Below, in pieces: positions 8,688 through 15,671 of a DNA stretch of 64,000 bases. Within the stretch, counting starts at the first letter, position 1; each line of letters opens with the position of its first letter. The position numbers and the translations under genes are program-made. The notes beneath the pieces were generated by a model. That model was not told the DNA's origin. It worked only from the letters and a program-made list of their open reading frames with translations, and did no database searches. Source of the DNA: Bacteroidales bacterium (GTDB lineage Bacteria > Bacteroidota > Bacteroidia > Bacteroidales > Bacteroidaceae); the NCBI GenBank assembly GCA_030528885.1, contig JAUMXY010000003.1, positions 1 to 64,000 of the forward strand, given 5' to 3'.

Positions 8688-9668
8688 TTAAAATCCGAAA
8701 TAGCAGTTCACGTATGCAGAGCAGGCATTCTGAGCGTCGTCTGCCTTAGGCATGCTCATTCTGAAATTAGGGGCAATCTTCACATACTTGCCGAGCTTGA
8801 ACTGCACGCCGAGGATTGCAGCCTGTTCGTCTTTTGCCTTGTTCCAATCATTTTTAGAGCACAACTCATCGTATCGGGCATACAAGTCCGTATCCTTTGC
8901 TAATTTTACGGAAGCAAACACCGAGTATCCGTATTGGTCGGCATCATTCTGATTGGAGGCATTCCACATCTGGCTGTATTCCGCACCCAAGGTGAATTTC
9001 TCGTGCTTGTATCCGGCAAATGCTGCCAAGTTGGCAACGTCCTTTTTGCCATCTTCGCCGCTTTCATTCCATCCTCCGTAGAGGCGCACCTGCAATCCGC
9101 TGACGGGGGTAAGGGTTACGCCCAGACCGTAGCTTAAGCCCTCGTTACTCTGGATTTTCTTATACCCTTCGCCATTGACAATGATGGCGTCGGCGGAAAT
9201 CCAATCGGCAAATTCATACGCTGCTGAGAGACCTAAATCGGCGCTGCTGCCAAACTTGTATTCGTCCTGAAAGGACTTCATGATGTAACGATAGCCCCAG
9301 AACTTTTCCTGAAAATTGAACTGAGTTGTAGAGATAAGACCGCCATTCAATGTCAGCTTTGCCGTTTTCCAAGACACCATCGCATTCTTGATGTAGGCGA
9401 TGCGCTGATAATCGCCCACATCACTCGATTTGCCGACATCCATCACAGCCTTTGCCGAGAGCCCTTTGCCAAAGTTGTATTCGTAGCCGAGGTAGCTGCG
9501 TTCCAGCTCGTAGCCTCGGTCATCATTTTCTTTGCCGAACCCAGCATGGAAGTTACCAAACACCTGCACAATCGCCTTGCCTTTGGGCATCTCGTCTTTT
9601 CCCTCCTGCGCCATTCCAGCCATTGCCAGAAAGCTCAGCAATCCTGTCATAATCCATTTCTTTTTCAT
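8688..9668 (-). CDS. outer-membrane porin of the phosphate locus
   Basis: 326-residue beta-barrel protein with a signal peptide (MKKKWIMTGLLSFLAMAGMAQ). The body is made of alternating strands (YLGYEYNFGKGLSAKAV, VRLYGGWNESG, ATLGVQFKLGKY-like AAILGVQFKLGKY) and ends in an aromatic residue, NCYFGF, as outer-membrane barrels do. It is the first gene of the pst run, so it probably lets phosphate across the outer membrane, like OprP/OprO porins in other bacteria; that role is inferred from position. Similar porins precede pstS in other Bacteroidales. Selectivity cannot be judged from sequence. Confidence 0.75.
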   Translation of the reverse strand: MKKKWIMTGLLSFLAMAGMAQEGKDEMPKGKAIVQVFGNFHAGFGKENDDRGYELERSYLGYEYNFGKGLSAKAVMDVGKSSDVGDYQRIAYIKNAMVSWKTAKLTLNGGLISTTQFNFQEKFWGYRYIMKSFQDEYKFGSSADLGLSAAYEFADWISADAIIVNGEGYKKIQSNEGLSYGLGVTLTPVSGLQVRLYGGWNESGEDGKKDVANLAAFAGYKHEKFTLGAEYSQMWNASNQNDADQYGYSVFASVKLAKDTDLYARYDELCSKNDWNKAKDEQAAILGVQFKLGKYVKIAPNFRMSMPKADDAQNACSAYVNCYFGF

Positions 9669-9750
9669 ACTTTTTTGTCTTTTTAATGATTCTTTTTTAA
9701 TTTTCTATTTATTCATCAGATCTGATTTCTTTGTCTTTTGTTTTCGCTGG

Positions 9751-9787
9751 CAAAGGTAAGGGGCTTTTATTTCATAATTATTTCAAA
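9751..9787 (-). promoter_or_regulatory. likely promoter of the porin-pst operon
   Basis: Minus strand: a perfect TACCTTTG (9758-9751) lies 83 bases before the porin ATG. A TTTG element occurs 25 bp further upstream, longer than the usual 19-21 bp spacing. An activator such as the neighbouring response regulator could compensate for that spacing; this is inference. Confidence 0.5.
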
Positions 9788-9826
9788 AAGATTAGGCTTT
9801 GGTGAAATGCGCACAACCTTAAAAAA

Positions 9827-9969
9827 GGAGGGGAGTTAAAAGAGGAGTTAAAGGGAAGTTATGGAGGAGTAATAGAGGGGAGTTATGGGGACGAATGTGA
9901 TGCTATTGGCAGAGTATCATCCCTTTAACTCCTCTTTTAACTCCCCTATAACTCCCCCCATAACTCCCC
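9827..9969. repeat. family B GGAGTTA array element, copy 1
   Basis: Left arm 9827-9890: tandem GGAGTTAAAAG/AGGAGTTAAAG/GGAAGTTATGG-like units of about 11 bp. Core 9891-9920 contains GCAGAGTAT (9909-9917). Right arm 9921-9969 carries the same units on the opposite strand. A 26-bp segment at 9830-9855 is repeated exactly, inverted, at 9921-9946; a 14-bp segment at 9877-9890 is repeated inverted at 9956-9969. The two pairings interlock rather than nest. It fills the divergent region between the porin and the response regulator. Confidence 0.85.
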
Positions 9970-10050
9970 AAAAACAAAACTCAGAAACACAAAATGTTAC
10001 ATTTTTGTTAAATCTGGCATAGGGGGAATAGCTGTCTAGAAAAAACTCCG

Positions 10051-10058
10051 TAATTTTG
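10051..10058 (+). promoter_or_regulatory. -7 box before the response regulator gene
   Basis: TAATTTTG matches the Bacteroidota -7 consensus and lies 22 bases before the response regulator ATG. I see no TTTG at the expected upstream distance, so an activator or the adjacent family B element may be needed. Confidence 0.45.
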
Positions 10059-10080
10059 CACATCATTTAGTAGATGGAAT

Positions 10081-10776
10081 ATGAAAAGTACGCGCATACT
10101 AATTGTGGATGATGAGGAGACTCTGTGTGAGGTCTTGAAACTCAATCTGGAAAATGAGGGGTACGATGTGGACGTTGCCTTGAGTGCAGAACAGGCTTTG
10201 ACTTACTGCTTGCCCAACTATTCACTGATTCTCCTGGACATCATGATGGGGGAAATCAGCGGCATCAAAATGGCTAAGATGCTGAAAGCGGACGTTGCCA
10301 CCGCTCAGATACCCATCATCTTCTGTACGGCTCGCGACACAGAGGACGATATGGTCATGGGGCTGAACTTGGGAGCTGACGACTATATCATGAAGCCTTA
10401 CACCGTCAGAAACATCGTTGCACGGGTGAAGAGCGTGCTGCGCCGCACATCACCCAGCAAGAGCTATGCAGCAGAAGAGAAGCCCAATACGCTGAGGGCT
10501 GACGGCTTGCTGCTCGACTTGGATTTCAAGCGCTGCATGATAGATGGTGCAGAGGTGAAGCTGGTCAGGAAGGAATTTGAGATTCTTGCCTATCTGCTTC
10601 TGCATAGGGGAAAAATATGCTCGCGGGAACAAATATTGAATCATGTATGGAGCAACGAGGTGGTGGTGCTGGACCGCACTGTCGATGTGAACATCACTCG
10701 CCTACGCTCTAAGATTGGGATTTATGGCTCATACATCATCACTCGCTCAGGCTTTGGCTATGGCTTCCGCAATTAG
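10081..10776 (+). CDS. OmpR/PhoB-type response regulator
   Basis: 231 residues. The receiver domain (1-120) has the acidic pocket DDEE at 10-13, the phosphoacceptor Asp53 in LILLDIMMG, and Lys105 in DYIMKPY. The winged-helix DNA-binding domain (about 135-231) has the expected FEILAYLLLHRGKICSREQI and VDVNITRLRSKIG. It overlaps the downstream kinase gene by 17 bases. Its position divergent from the porin-pst operon makes it a good candidate for the PhoB-like regulator of phosphate starvation here, but the sequence itself does not fix the signal; RprY-type regulators look similar. Confidence 0.9.
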   Translation: MKSTRILIVDDEETLCEVLKLNLENEGYDVDVALSAEQALTYCLPNYSLILLDIMMGEISGIKMAKMLKADVATAQIPIIFCTARDTEDDMVMGLNLGADDYIMKPYTVRNIVARVKSVLRRTSPSKSYAAEEKPNTLRADGLLLDLDFKRCMIDGAEVKLVRKEFEILAYLLLHRGKICSREQILNHVWSNEVVVLDRTVDVNITRLRSKIGIYGSYIITRSGFGYGFRN

Positions 10777-12076
10777 ATTGTCTTTCCACAAGCGGCTCTT
10801 CCTGTTGCTTATGGCTTTCTCGTGGGGCATCACGCTTTGCTTTGTCGCTTTCCAGTATGTGCGCGAGAAAGAGTACAAGACGGAGTTTCTTCATGCCCAG
10901 CTGCAACAGTACAATCTTCATATGCTCGAGGCAATAGAGCGGGGGGAGCCATGCGAAGAGTACATGGAGAATCAGGATGCGCCTTTCGAAAATCTGAGAG
11001 TCACGTTCATTGCACCTTCGGGCACGGTGGTCTGCGACAACACGATTGAGTCAGACTCGTGGGACAATCATCGCCATCGCCCAGAGATTGCTGCCGCCAT
11101 CAGGACGGGGGCTGGCTGCCACATCAGACGGCAGTCGGCCAGCGACGGCCGAGAGTACTTTTACTCTGCCACACGAGGAGAACTGGGCATCGTGCGCACT
11201 GCCATACCTTATTCAAGCACGCTGTACGACCTGCTTGAGGCTGATTGGACTTTCTTGCTCATCATGCTATCCGTCACGCTCGCCGCAAGCGTCGCTGCAT
11301 TCTTCACCACCCGTCAGCTGGGCAAAGACATCGAACGGATGAATCGCTACGAAGCTGAGCAAGAGCGCACACGACTCAAAAGGCAGCTCACCAACAACAT
11401 CAACCACGAGTTGAAGACACCTGTCGCCTCCATACAGATATGCTTGGAGACCCTGCTTTCGGGCATCAACCTAAGCGAGGAGAAGCGGCAGGAGCTGATT
11501 GGAAGATGCTACACGCAAAACGAGCGGCTGCGACGACTGCTGCATGATGTCTCGCTCATCACTCGGCTGGAAGACGGCACTGACCAGATAAGCAGGGAGC
11601 CTGTCAGCATCAACAATATCATCAACGAGATTGCAATAGAGCTGGACATGATGCCTGAAGAGAAAAGGCACACGCTGCACATCGACTTCAGCGAGGAAGT
11701 CATTATCGAAGGTAATCTCGCGCTGGTATGCTCCATCTTCAGCAATCTGATAGAAAACGCCATCACCTACTCAGAGGGCAAGAACATCTACATCTCGCTG
11801 CTCAGAAACAATCAGCAAAACTGCCACATAAGATTTGAAGACGACGGCAAGGGGGTCAAGCCCGACCAGCTCCCTCGGCTCTTCGAGAGATTTTATCGTG
11901 TGGACAAAGGGCGTTCCCGCCAAAGAGGAGGCACAGGGCTCGGCCTTGCCATCGTCAAGCATGCAGTCCTTTTCCATGGCGGTACTATCACTGCCTCTAA
12001 CCGACCTGATGGCGGACTGCGGTTTGACTTCTCTTTGCAAAAAGCCGCACAACCGACAAGAACTCAATCTGGATAA
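10760..12076 (+). CDS. sensor histidine kinase, partner of the response regulator
   Basis: 438-residue membrane kinase. Start chosen at 10760 (MASAIRLSFHKRLF), inside the end of the regulator gene; the frame is open earlier but only over the regulator. Two transmembrane segments (about 13-31 and 168-190) flank a periplasmic sensor domain of about 135 residues. The cytoplasmic part has HisKA with NHELKTPVASIQ and a HATPase domain with ENAITYSEG (N box), DDGKGV (G1) and GGTGLGLAIV (G2). Together with the regulator it forms a two-component system next to pst; a PhoR-like role is inferred. The stop codon runs directly into the second family B element. Confidence 0.9.
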   Translation: MASAIRLSFHKRLFLLLMAFSWGITLCFVAFQYVREKEYKTEFLHAQLQQYNLHMLEAIERGEPCEEYMENQDAPFENLRVTFIAPSGTVVCDNTIESDSWDNHRHRPEIAAAIRTGAGCHIRRQSASDGREYFYSATRGELGIVRTAIPYSSTLYDLLEADWTFLLIMLSVTLAASVAAFFTTRQLGKDIERMNRYEAEQERTRLKRQLTNNINHELKTPVASIQICLETLLSGINLSEEKRQELIGRCYTQNERLRRLLHDVSLITRLEDGTDQISREPVSINNIINEIAIELDMMPEEKRHTLHIDFSEEVIIEGNLALVCSIFSNLIENAITYSEGKNIYISLLRNNQQNCHIRFEDDGKGVKPDQLPRLFERFYRVDKGRSRQRGGTGLGLAIVKHAVLFHGGTITASNRPDGGLRFDFSLQKAAQPTRTQSG

Positions 12077-12172
12077 AGGGAAGTTATAGAGGAGTTATAG
12101 AGGAGATAGAAGAAGTTAGATTAGTGCATTTGCAGAGTATTGTCTTTTATCTCCCTCTATCTTCCTCTAACT
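12077..12172. repeat. family B GGAGTTA array element, copy 2
   Basis: Left arm 12078-12120 has GGAAGTTATAG/AGGAGTTATAG/AGGAGATAGA units. The core holds GCAGAGTAT at 12132-12140, identical to copy 1, with TT or TTG just before it in both. The right arm, about 12150-12172, has CTCCCTCTATCTTCCTCTAAC, the same units inverted. It sits between the convergent ends of the kinase gene and the C-S lyase gene and overlaps the last codon of the latter. Confidence 0.8.
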
Positions 12173-13371
12173 CATAAACAAACTCTACCCTTCACCGCCA
12201 CTTCCATTCTCTGCATTGCCTCGACCAGCACCGAACGCTGCGTGCCAGCATTCAGCCGCATAAAACCTTCACCACCAGGGCCGAAGGTGCTGCCCTCGTT
12301 CATAGCTATGCCCGCTTCCCTCACAAAAAAATCATTGAGCGCATGCCCACCCAAACCTAAGGAGCGGCAATCCAACCACACCAGATAGGATGCTTGCGGA
12401 CGTACTGGCTTTATTTGCGGTATGTGCTCACGGCAATAATTGATGATATAATCGACATTCGCTTCCACATAAGCCAACATCTGACAACGCCATTCGTTGC
12501 CTTGCTGCAAGGCTGCCATGGTTGCTATGGGCGCAAACATATTGGGCGCGTTCAGTTCGTTAGCCTCCAGCCAGCCAAAGAACCGCTCACGCAAACGAAC
12601 GTTTGGCACGATACACCACGAACTTACCACCCCTGCCATGTTGAATGTCTTCGTCGGAGCGCCAAACGTGATGCTCACCTCCGCAGCCTCTTCACACACC
12701 GAGGCAAACGGCACGTGCTTGTGACCAAACAGCGCCATGTCGCAATGTATCTCATCGCTCACAACTATCAGGTGATGCTCTTTGGCAAAGCAAGCCAGCC
12801 TTCTCAAGGTGTCCCTGCTCCATACCACACCAGCAGGATTATGCGGATTGGCCAGCAGCAATACGCGGCACTTCTCATCGCAAACCTCCTCAAGAGACTC
12901 AAAGTCCATCTCATAGCTCACCAGCCTACCCTCATCATCCACCACTTCCTTCAGCGGGTTCCACACCACCTCACGCCCATTCCAGACAGGCGTCAGATGA
13001 AACGGGTGGTAAATAGGAGGCTGAACTATCACCTTCTCACCCTCACCAACAAAGACATTGAGCACCATGCCAATAGCCTTGACTACTCCTGGCACATACG
13101 TCATCCACTCGCAGTTCACTTCCCAGCCATGACGTTCCCACAGCCAGCGCTGCACCACTGCCCAATACCCATCGGGCACCACTGTATACCCCAGTATCGG
13201 ATGCTCCAGCCTGCCTCTCAACGCCTCCAGCACAAACGGCGGTGTTTCCCAGTCCATGTCAGCCACCCACAGCGGCAACAAGTCTGCATGCCCATACATA
13301 CAGGCCAGTGCCTCATGCTTCAAATCTCCTGAGCCTCGGCGCTCTACAAGTTTTCCAAAATCGTATTCCAT
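12172..13371 (-). CDS. PatB/MalY-type PLP-dependent C-S lyase
   Basis: 399-residue fold-type I PLP enzyme. The N-terminus LPLWVADMDWETPPFV and the segment HPILGYT are characteristic of the MalY/PatB group, which cleaves cystathionine and related thioethers to a thiol, pyruvate and ammonia. The cofactor site is visible: SDEIHCD (205-211), and the Schiff-base Lys241 in GAPTKTFNMAG. ANPHNPAG (174-181) is the conserved loop contacting the cofactor. Length matches the family. It is monocistronic by appearance, convergent with the two-component genes. With metA and luxS elsewhere in the window it could take part in sulfur amino acid metabolism, but some members act instead as general aminotransferases. 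Confidence 0.82.
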   Translation of the reverse strand: MEYDFGKLVERRGSGDLKHEALACMYGHADLLPLWVADMDWETPPFVLEALRGRLEHPILGYTVVPDGYWAVVQRWLWERHGWEVNCEWMTYVPGVVKAIGMVLNVFVGEGEKVIVQPPIYHPFHLTPVWNGREVVWNPLKEVVDDEGRLVSYEMDFESLEEVCDEKCRVLLLANPHNPAGVVWSRDTLRRLACFAKEHHLIVVSDEIHCDMALFGHKHVPFASVCEEAAEVSITFGAPTKTFNMAGVVSSWCIVPNVRLRERFFGWLEANELNAPNMFAPIATMAALQQGNEWRCQMLAYVEANVDYIINYCREHIPQIKPVRPQASYLVWLDCRSLGLGGHALNDFFVREAGIAMNEGSTFGPGGEGFMRLNAGTQRSVLVEAMQRMEVAVKGRVCL

Positions 13372-13421
13372 ATTTTATAAATTTCTTCGAGTATTCGCAA
13401 ACCTCAACTTTTTCGTCCCAG

Positions 13422-14216
13422 CTACCTCTTCTCCTGCAAACTCCTGTAGGCACCCTGCAGCAATCGAGGAGTGATGTCATAGTCACGGTTCACAGGCCTG
13501 CCCTCGTCCTCAAGCGAATGGGAGAACAGCCAGTCGTAGGTCTGCGACAGATAGAACACCCTGGCAGGACGGCCATGGTCAACGCCCTGCATGCGTGTGT
13601 AGATAAGGCGCGTTCCATCGCCAGTCGCCTTGACTGCCGACACCACACGGTCGGAGGCTGACACAGGCACATCCCTATCGGCTGTTCCGTGCACAACCCA
13701 CAGGGGCATCCGCGCCAAGCCACTCAGGTCCTTGACGGTGGCACCGCCACACAACGCCATGCCTGCGGCTATGCGGTCGGGATAAGTGGCGCAGACATCC
13801 AGCGTGCCGTAACCGCCCAAGCTCATGCCTAAGACATAGATACGGCTGCTGTCCACATGGCAGTTGGCAACAGCCCACTCGATGGTGTTCATCACTTTTT
13901 CAGGATGCCACGCTCCACCAGGGTTCTGCGGTGCCATGAGATAGCAATTGAGCGAAAGCCCCATACGCATCGCCTCCATCGGTCCATAACGCTTGACCTT
14001 ATTCATGTTTGTACCACACAGGCTGGCACCATGCAGAAAAACCACCAACGGACAGCGCACACTGTCCGCCTCGTTCTTGGGGCGGTAGAGCCAAAAATTA
14101 TAGCCATTCGCAACCTCCTTCTTATGGGCCACAAAGCCTTCCTGTGCATGAAGCGCCATGCAGCACCCCCACACAAGCAACATCAAACAGAAGTTTCTAG
14201 TCATCGTCATATCCAT
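13422..14216 (-). CDS. secreted alpha/beta hydrolase (esterase or peptidase)
   Basis: 264 residues from the ATG at 14216, with a signal peptide ending near MALHAQEG. The fold is that of prolyl-oligopeptidase/feruloyl-esterase-like hydrolases: oxyanion-hole motif VVFLHGASLCG, nucleophile elbow LGMSLGGYGT (catalytic Ser), an Asp in HGTADRDVPV, and the His in GVDHGRPARVFY. The catalytic triad therefore appears intact. The ATGs at 14210 and 14204 are equally possible starts, since the promoter at 14231 would leave a very short leader. Substrate is unknown; ester-linked plant or host polysaccharides or small peptides are possible. The mature enzyme should be periplasmic or secreted. Confidence 0.75.
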   Translation of the reverse strand: MDMTMTRNFCLMLLVWGCCMALHAQEGFVAHKKEVANGYNFWLYRPKNEADSVRCPLVVFLHGASLCGTNMNKVKRYGPMEAMRMGLSLNCYLMAPQNPGGAWHPEKVMNTIEWAVANCHVDSSRIYVLGMSLGGYGTLDVCATYPDRIAAGMALCGGATVKDLSGLARMPLWVVHGTADRDVPVSASDRVVSAVKATGDGTRLIYTRMQGVDHGRPARVFYLSQTYDWLFSHSLEDEGRPVNRDYDITPRLLQGAYRSLQEKR

Positions 14217-14230
14217 TGTTATCTTCCTCA

Positions 14231-14261
14231 CAAAGTAACATAAAAAAGTCCATTCTCCCAA
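14231..14261 (-). promoter_or_regulatory. promoter of the secreted hydrolase gene
   Basis: Minus strand: TTG, 20 bp, TTACTTTG (14238-14231). One mismatch to TAnnTTTG. It has the same form as the helicase promoter at 3150. Confidence 0.45.
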
Positions 14262-14396
14262 GCTTTTCCTTATTTTTAGATAAGAGAAGAGGAAGAAAAG
14301 GGCTTAGGCGTCGCAAAAATGCGGGTCTTGCTTGTCTGAGCGAGGCAAGAAAGTGACAAAAAAACTTGAAAGGCGAGCCATGACAGCGCTTTTTTG

Positions 14397-14404
14397 TACC
14401 TTTG
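14397..14404 (+). promoter_or_regulatory. -7 box of the MFS transporter gene
   Basis: Perfect TACCTTTG followed by CAG, 83 bases before the MFS start codon. The -33 element at the usual spacing is not obvious. Confidence 0.5.
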
Positions 14405-14486
14405 CAGCCAAATTGCAAGGAATATAAAATATATAAGTTTTCACAAGCGCACCAACTCAAAAACTCAAGAACTCACAAACCGCAGA

Positions 14487-15647
14487 ATGAAAAGAGCGTT
14501 AATATCACTTGCCTTAGGCACGTTCGGCTTAGGGGTTTCGGAATTTGTCATCATGGGCATACTGCCCTACATGGCTGCAGACTTTGGCGTGACCATAGCT
14601 AAAGCAGGACACTTCATATCAAGCTATGCACTGGGCGTATGTACGGGAGCTCCGCTGATGGTGGCCATCATGCGCACATGGCCACTGAAGAGAATTGTCG
14701 TGACGCTGATGGGCATCTACATACTTGCCGCAGTAGCCATGTCTCTTTGCCAAGAATATTACTCCATGCTGGCCATACGCTTCATGGCAGGATTGCCGCA
14801 TGGAGCCTATTTCGGTGTGGGCAGCATCATCGCCGACCGCCTGGCACGGGGGCACAAGTCCACAACCGCCGTCGCCGTCATGTGTCTGGGCATGCCTGTA
14901 GCCAATCTCATAGGCATTCCGCTCGGCACGTTCATCTGCCAGATGGCTTCGTGGCACTACATCTTCGCCTTCAGTGCGGTCTGGGGGGGCGTCACGCTGC
15001 TGTGCATCTGGCGATTCATCCCAACTATGGAGGCGCTGCCCGATGTGGGCATGAGGGGGCAGTTCCGCTTTCTCAAGTCGCTGGCCCCATGGCTTCTGAT
15101 TGGTGCTACACTGCTTGGCAACGGCGGCGTGTTCAGCTATTTCAGCTACTACGCTCCGCTGCTGACCGACTACTCGGGCATCAGTCCATCCCTGCTCCCC
15201 ATGATGTCTGTCATAGCTGGGGCAGGCATGGTGTGCGGCAACATTGCTGGGGGGACATTCAGCGACAAGATAGGACCTGGACATACGGGAAGAGCGCTTG
15301 AAATCATCATATTTTTCAGCCTTCTCTCCATTTTCCTCTTTAGCCATATTGCCTGGTGCAGCATCTTGTGCATGTTCCTCACCACCTTCTGTCTTTTCGG
15401 CGTCAGCTCTCCGCAACAGCTGCTGTTGCTGCGGTTCAGTCAAGGGGGAGAGTTCTTGGCTGGGTGCATGGTGCAGCTCGCCTTCAATCTGGGCAATGCG
15501 CTTGGCGCATACTTCGGCGGTATCCCCCTCACCTGCGGACTCACCTACAACTACACAGCGCTGCCCGGTTTCATGATGGCAGCAGGCGGCATCGTCTGCT
15601 ACATGATTTTCTGCCGCCGCTACGAACGATTAGCTAAAAACAAATAA
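14487..15647 (+). CDS. MFS efflux transporter, AraJ-like
   Basis: 386-residue major facilitator with about twelve hydrophobic segments. The start at 14487 (MKRALISLALGTFGLG) is preferred because the upstream part of the open frame is polar and lies over the promoter leader. The N-terminal pattern LGTFGLGVSEFVIMGILPYMA with the following GHFISSYALGVCTGAPL is typical of the AraJ/YdhP group of drug or sugar exporters (DHA1). The inter-half loop includes the family motif after helix 2, but weakly. It is followed after 24 bp by tex, so co-transcription is possible. Substrate unknown. Confidence 0.82.
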   Translation: MKRALISLALGTFGLGVSEFVIMGILPYMAADFGVTIAKAGHFISSYALGVCTGAPLMVAIMRTWPLKRIVVTLMGIYILAAVAMSLCQEYYSMLAIRFMAGLPHGAYFGVGSIIADRLARGHKSTTAVAVMCLGMPVANLIGIPLGTFICQMASWHYIFAFSAVWGGVTLLCIWRFIPTMEALPDVGMRGQFRFLKSLAPWLLIGATLLGNGGVFSYFSYYAPLLTDYSGISPSLLPMMSVIAGAGMVCGNIAGGTFSDKIGPGHTGRALEIIIFFSLLSIFLFSHIAWCSILCMFLTTFCLFGVSSPQQLLLLRFSQGGEFLAGCMVQLAFNLGNALGAYFGGIPLTCGLTYNYTALPGFMMAAGGIVCYMIFCRRYERLAKNK

Positions 15648-15671
15648 GTTGTCTCCATAAAAGAAACAGAT

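Noticed and set aside
9827..9969. CRISPR-like or tandem repeat array
   Set aside because: Units are 11 bp with no unique spacers of CRISPR length, and they occur in both orientations.
9827..9969. Definite Pho-box operator for the pst operon
   Set aside because: The 11-bp period fits, but the same element lies between two gene ends at 12077, where no promoter is expected. Kept only as a hypothesis.
14619..15443. 274-codon ORF antisense to the MFS transporter
   Set aside because: No membrane or domain pattern; a mirror of a highly hydrophobic gene.
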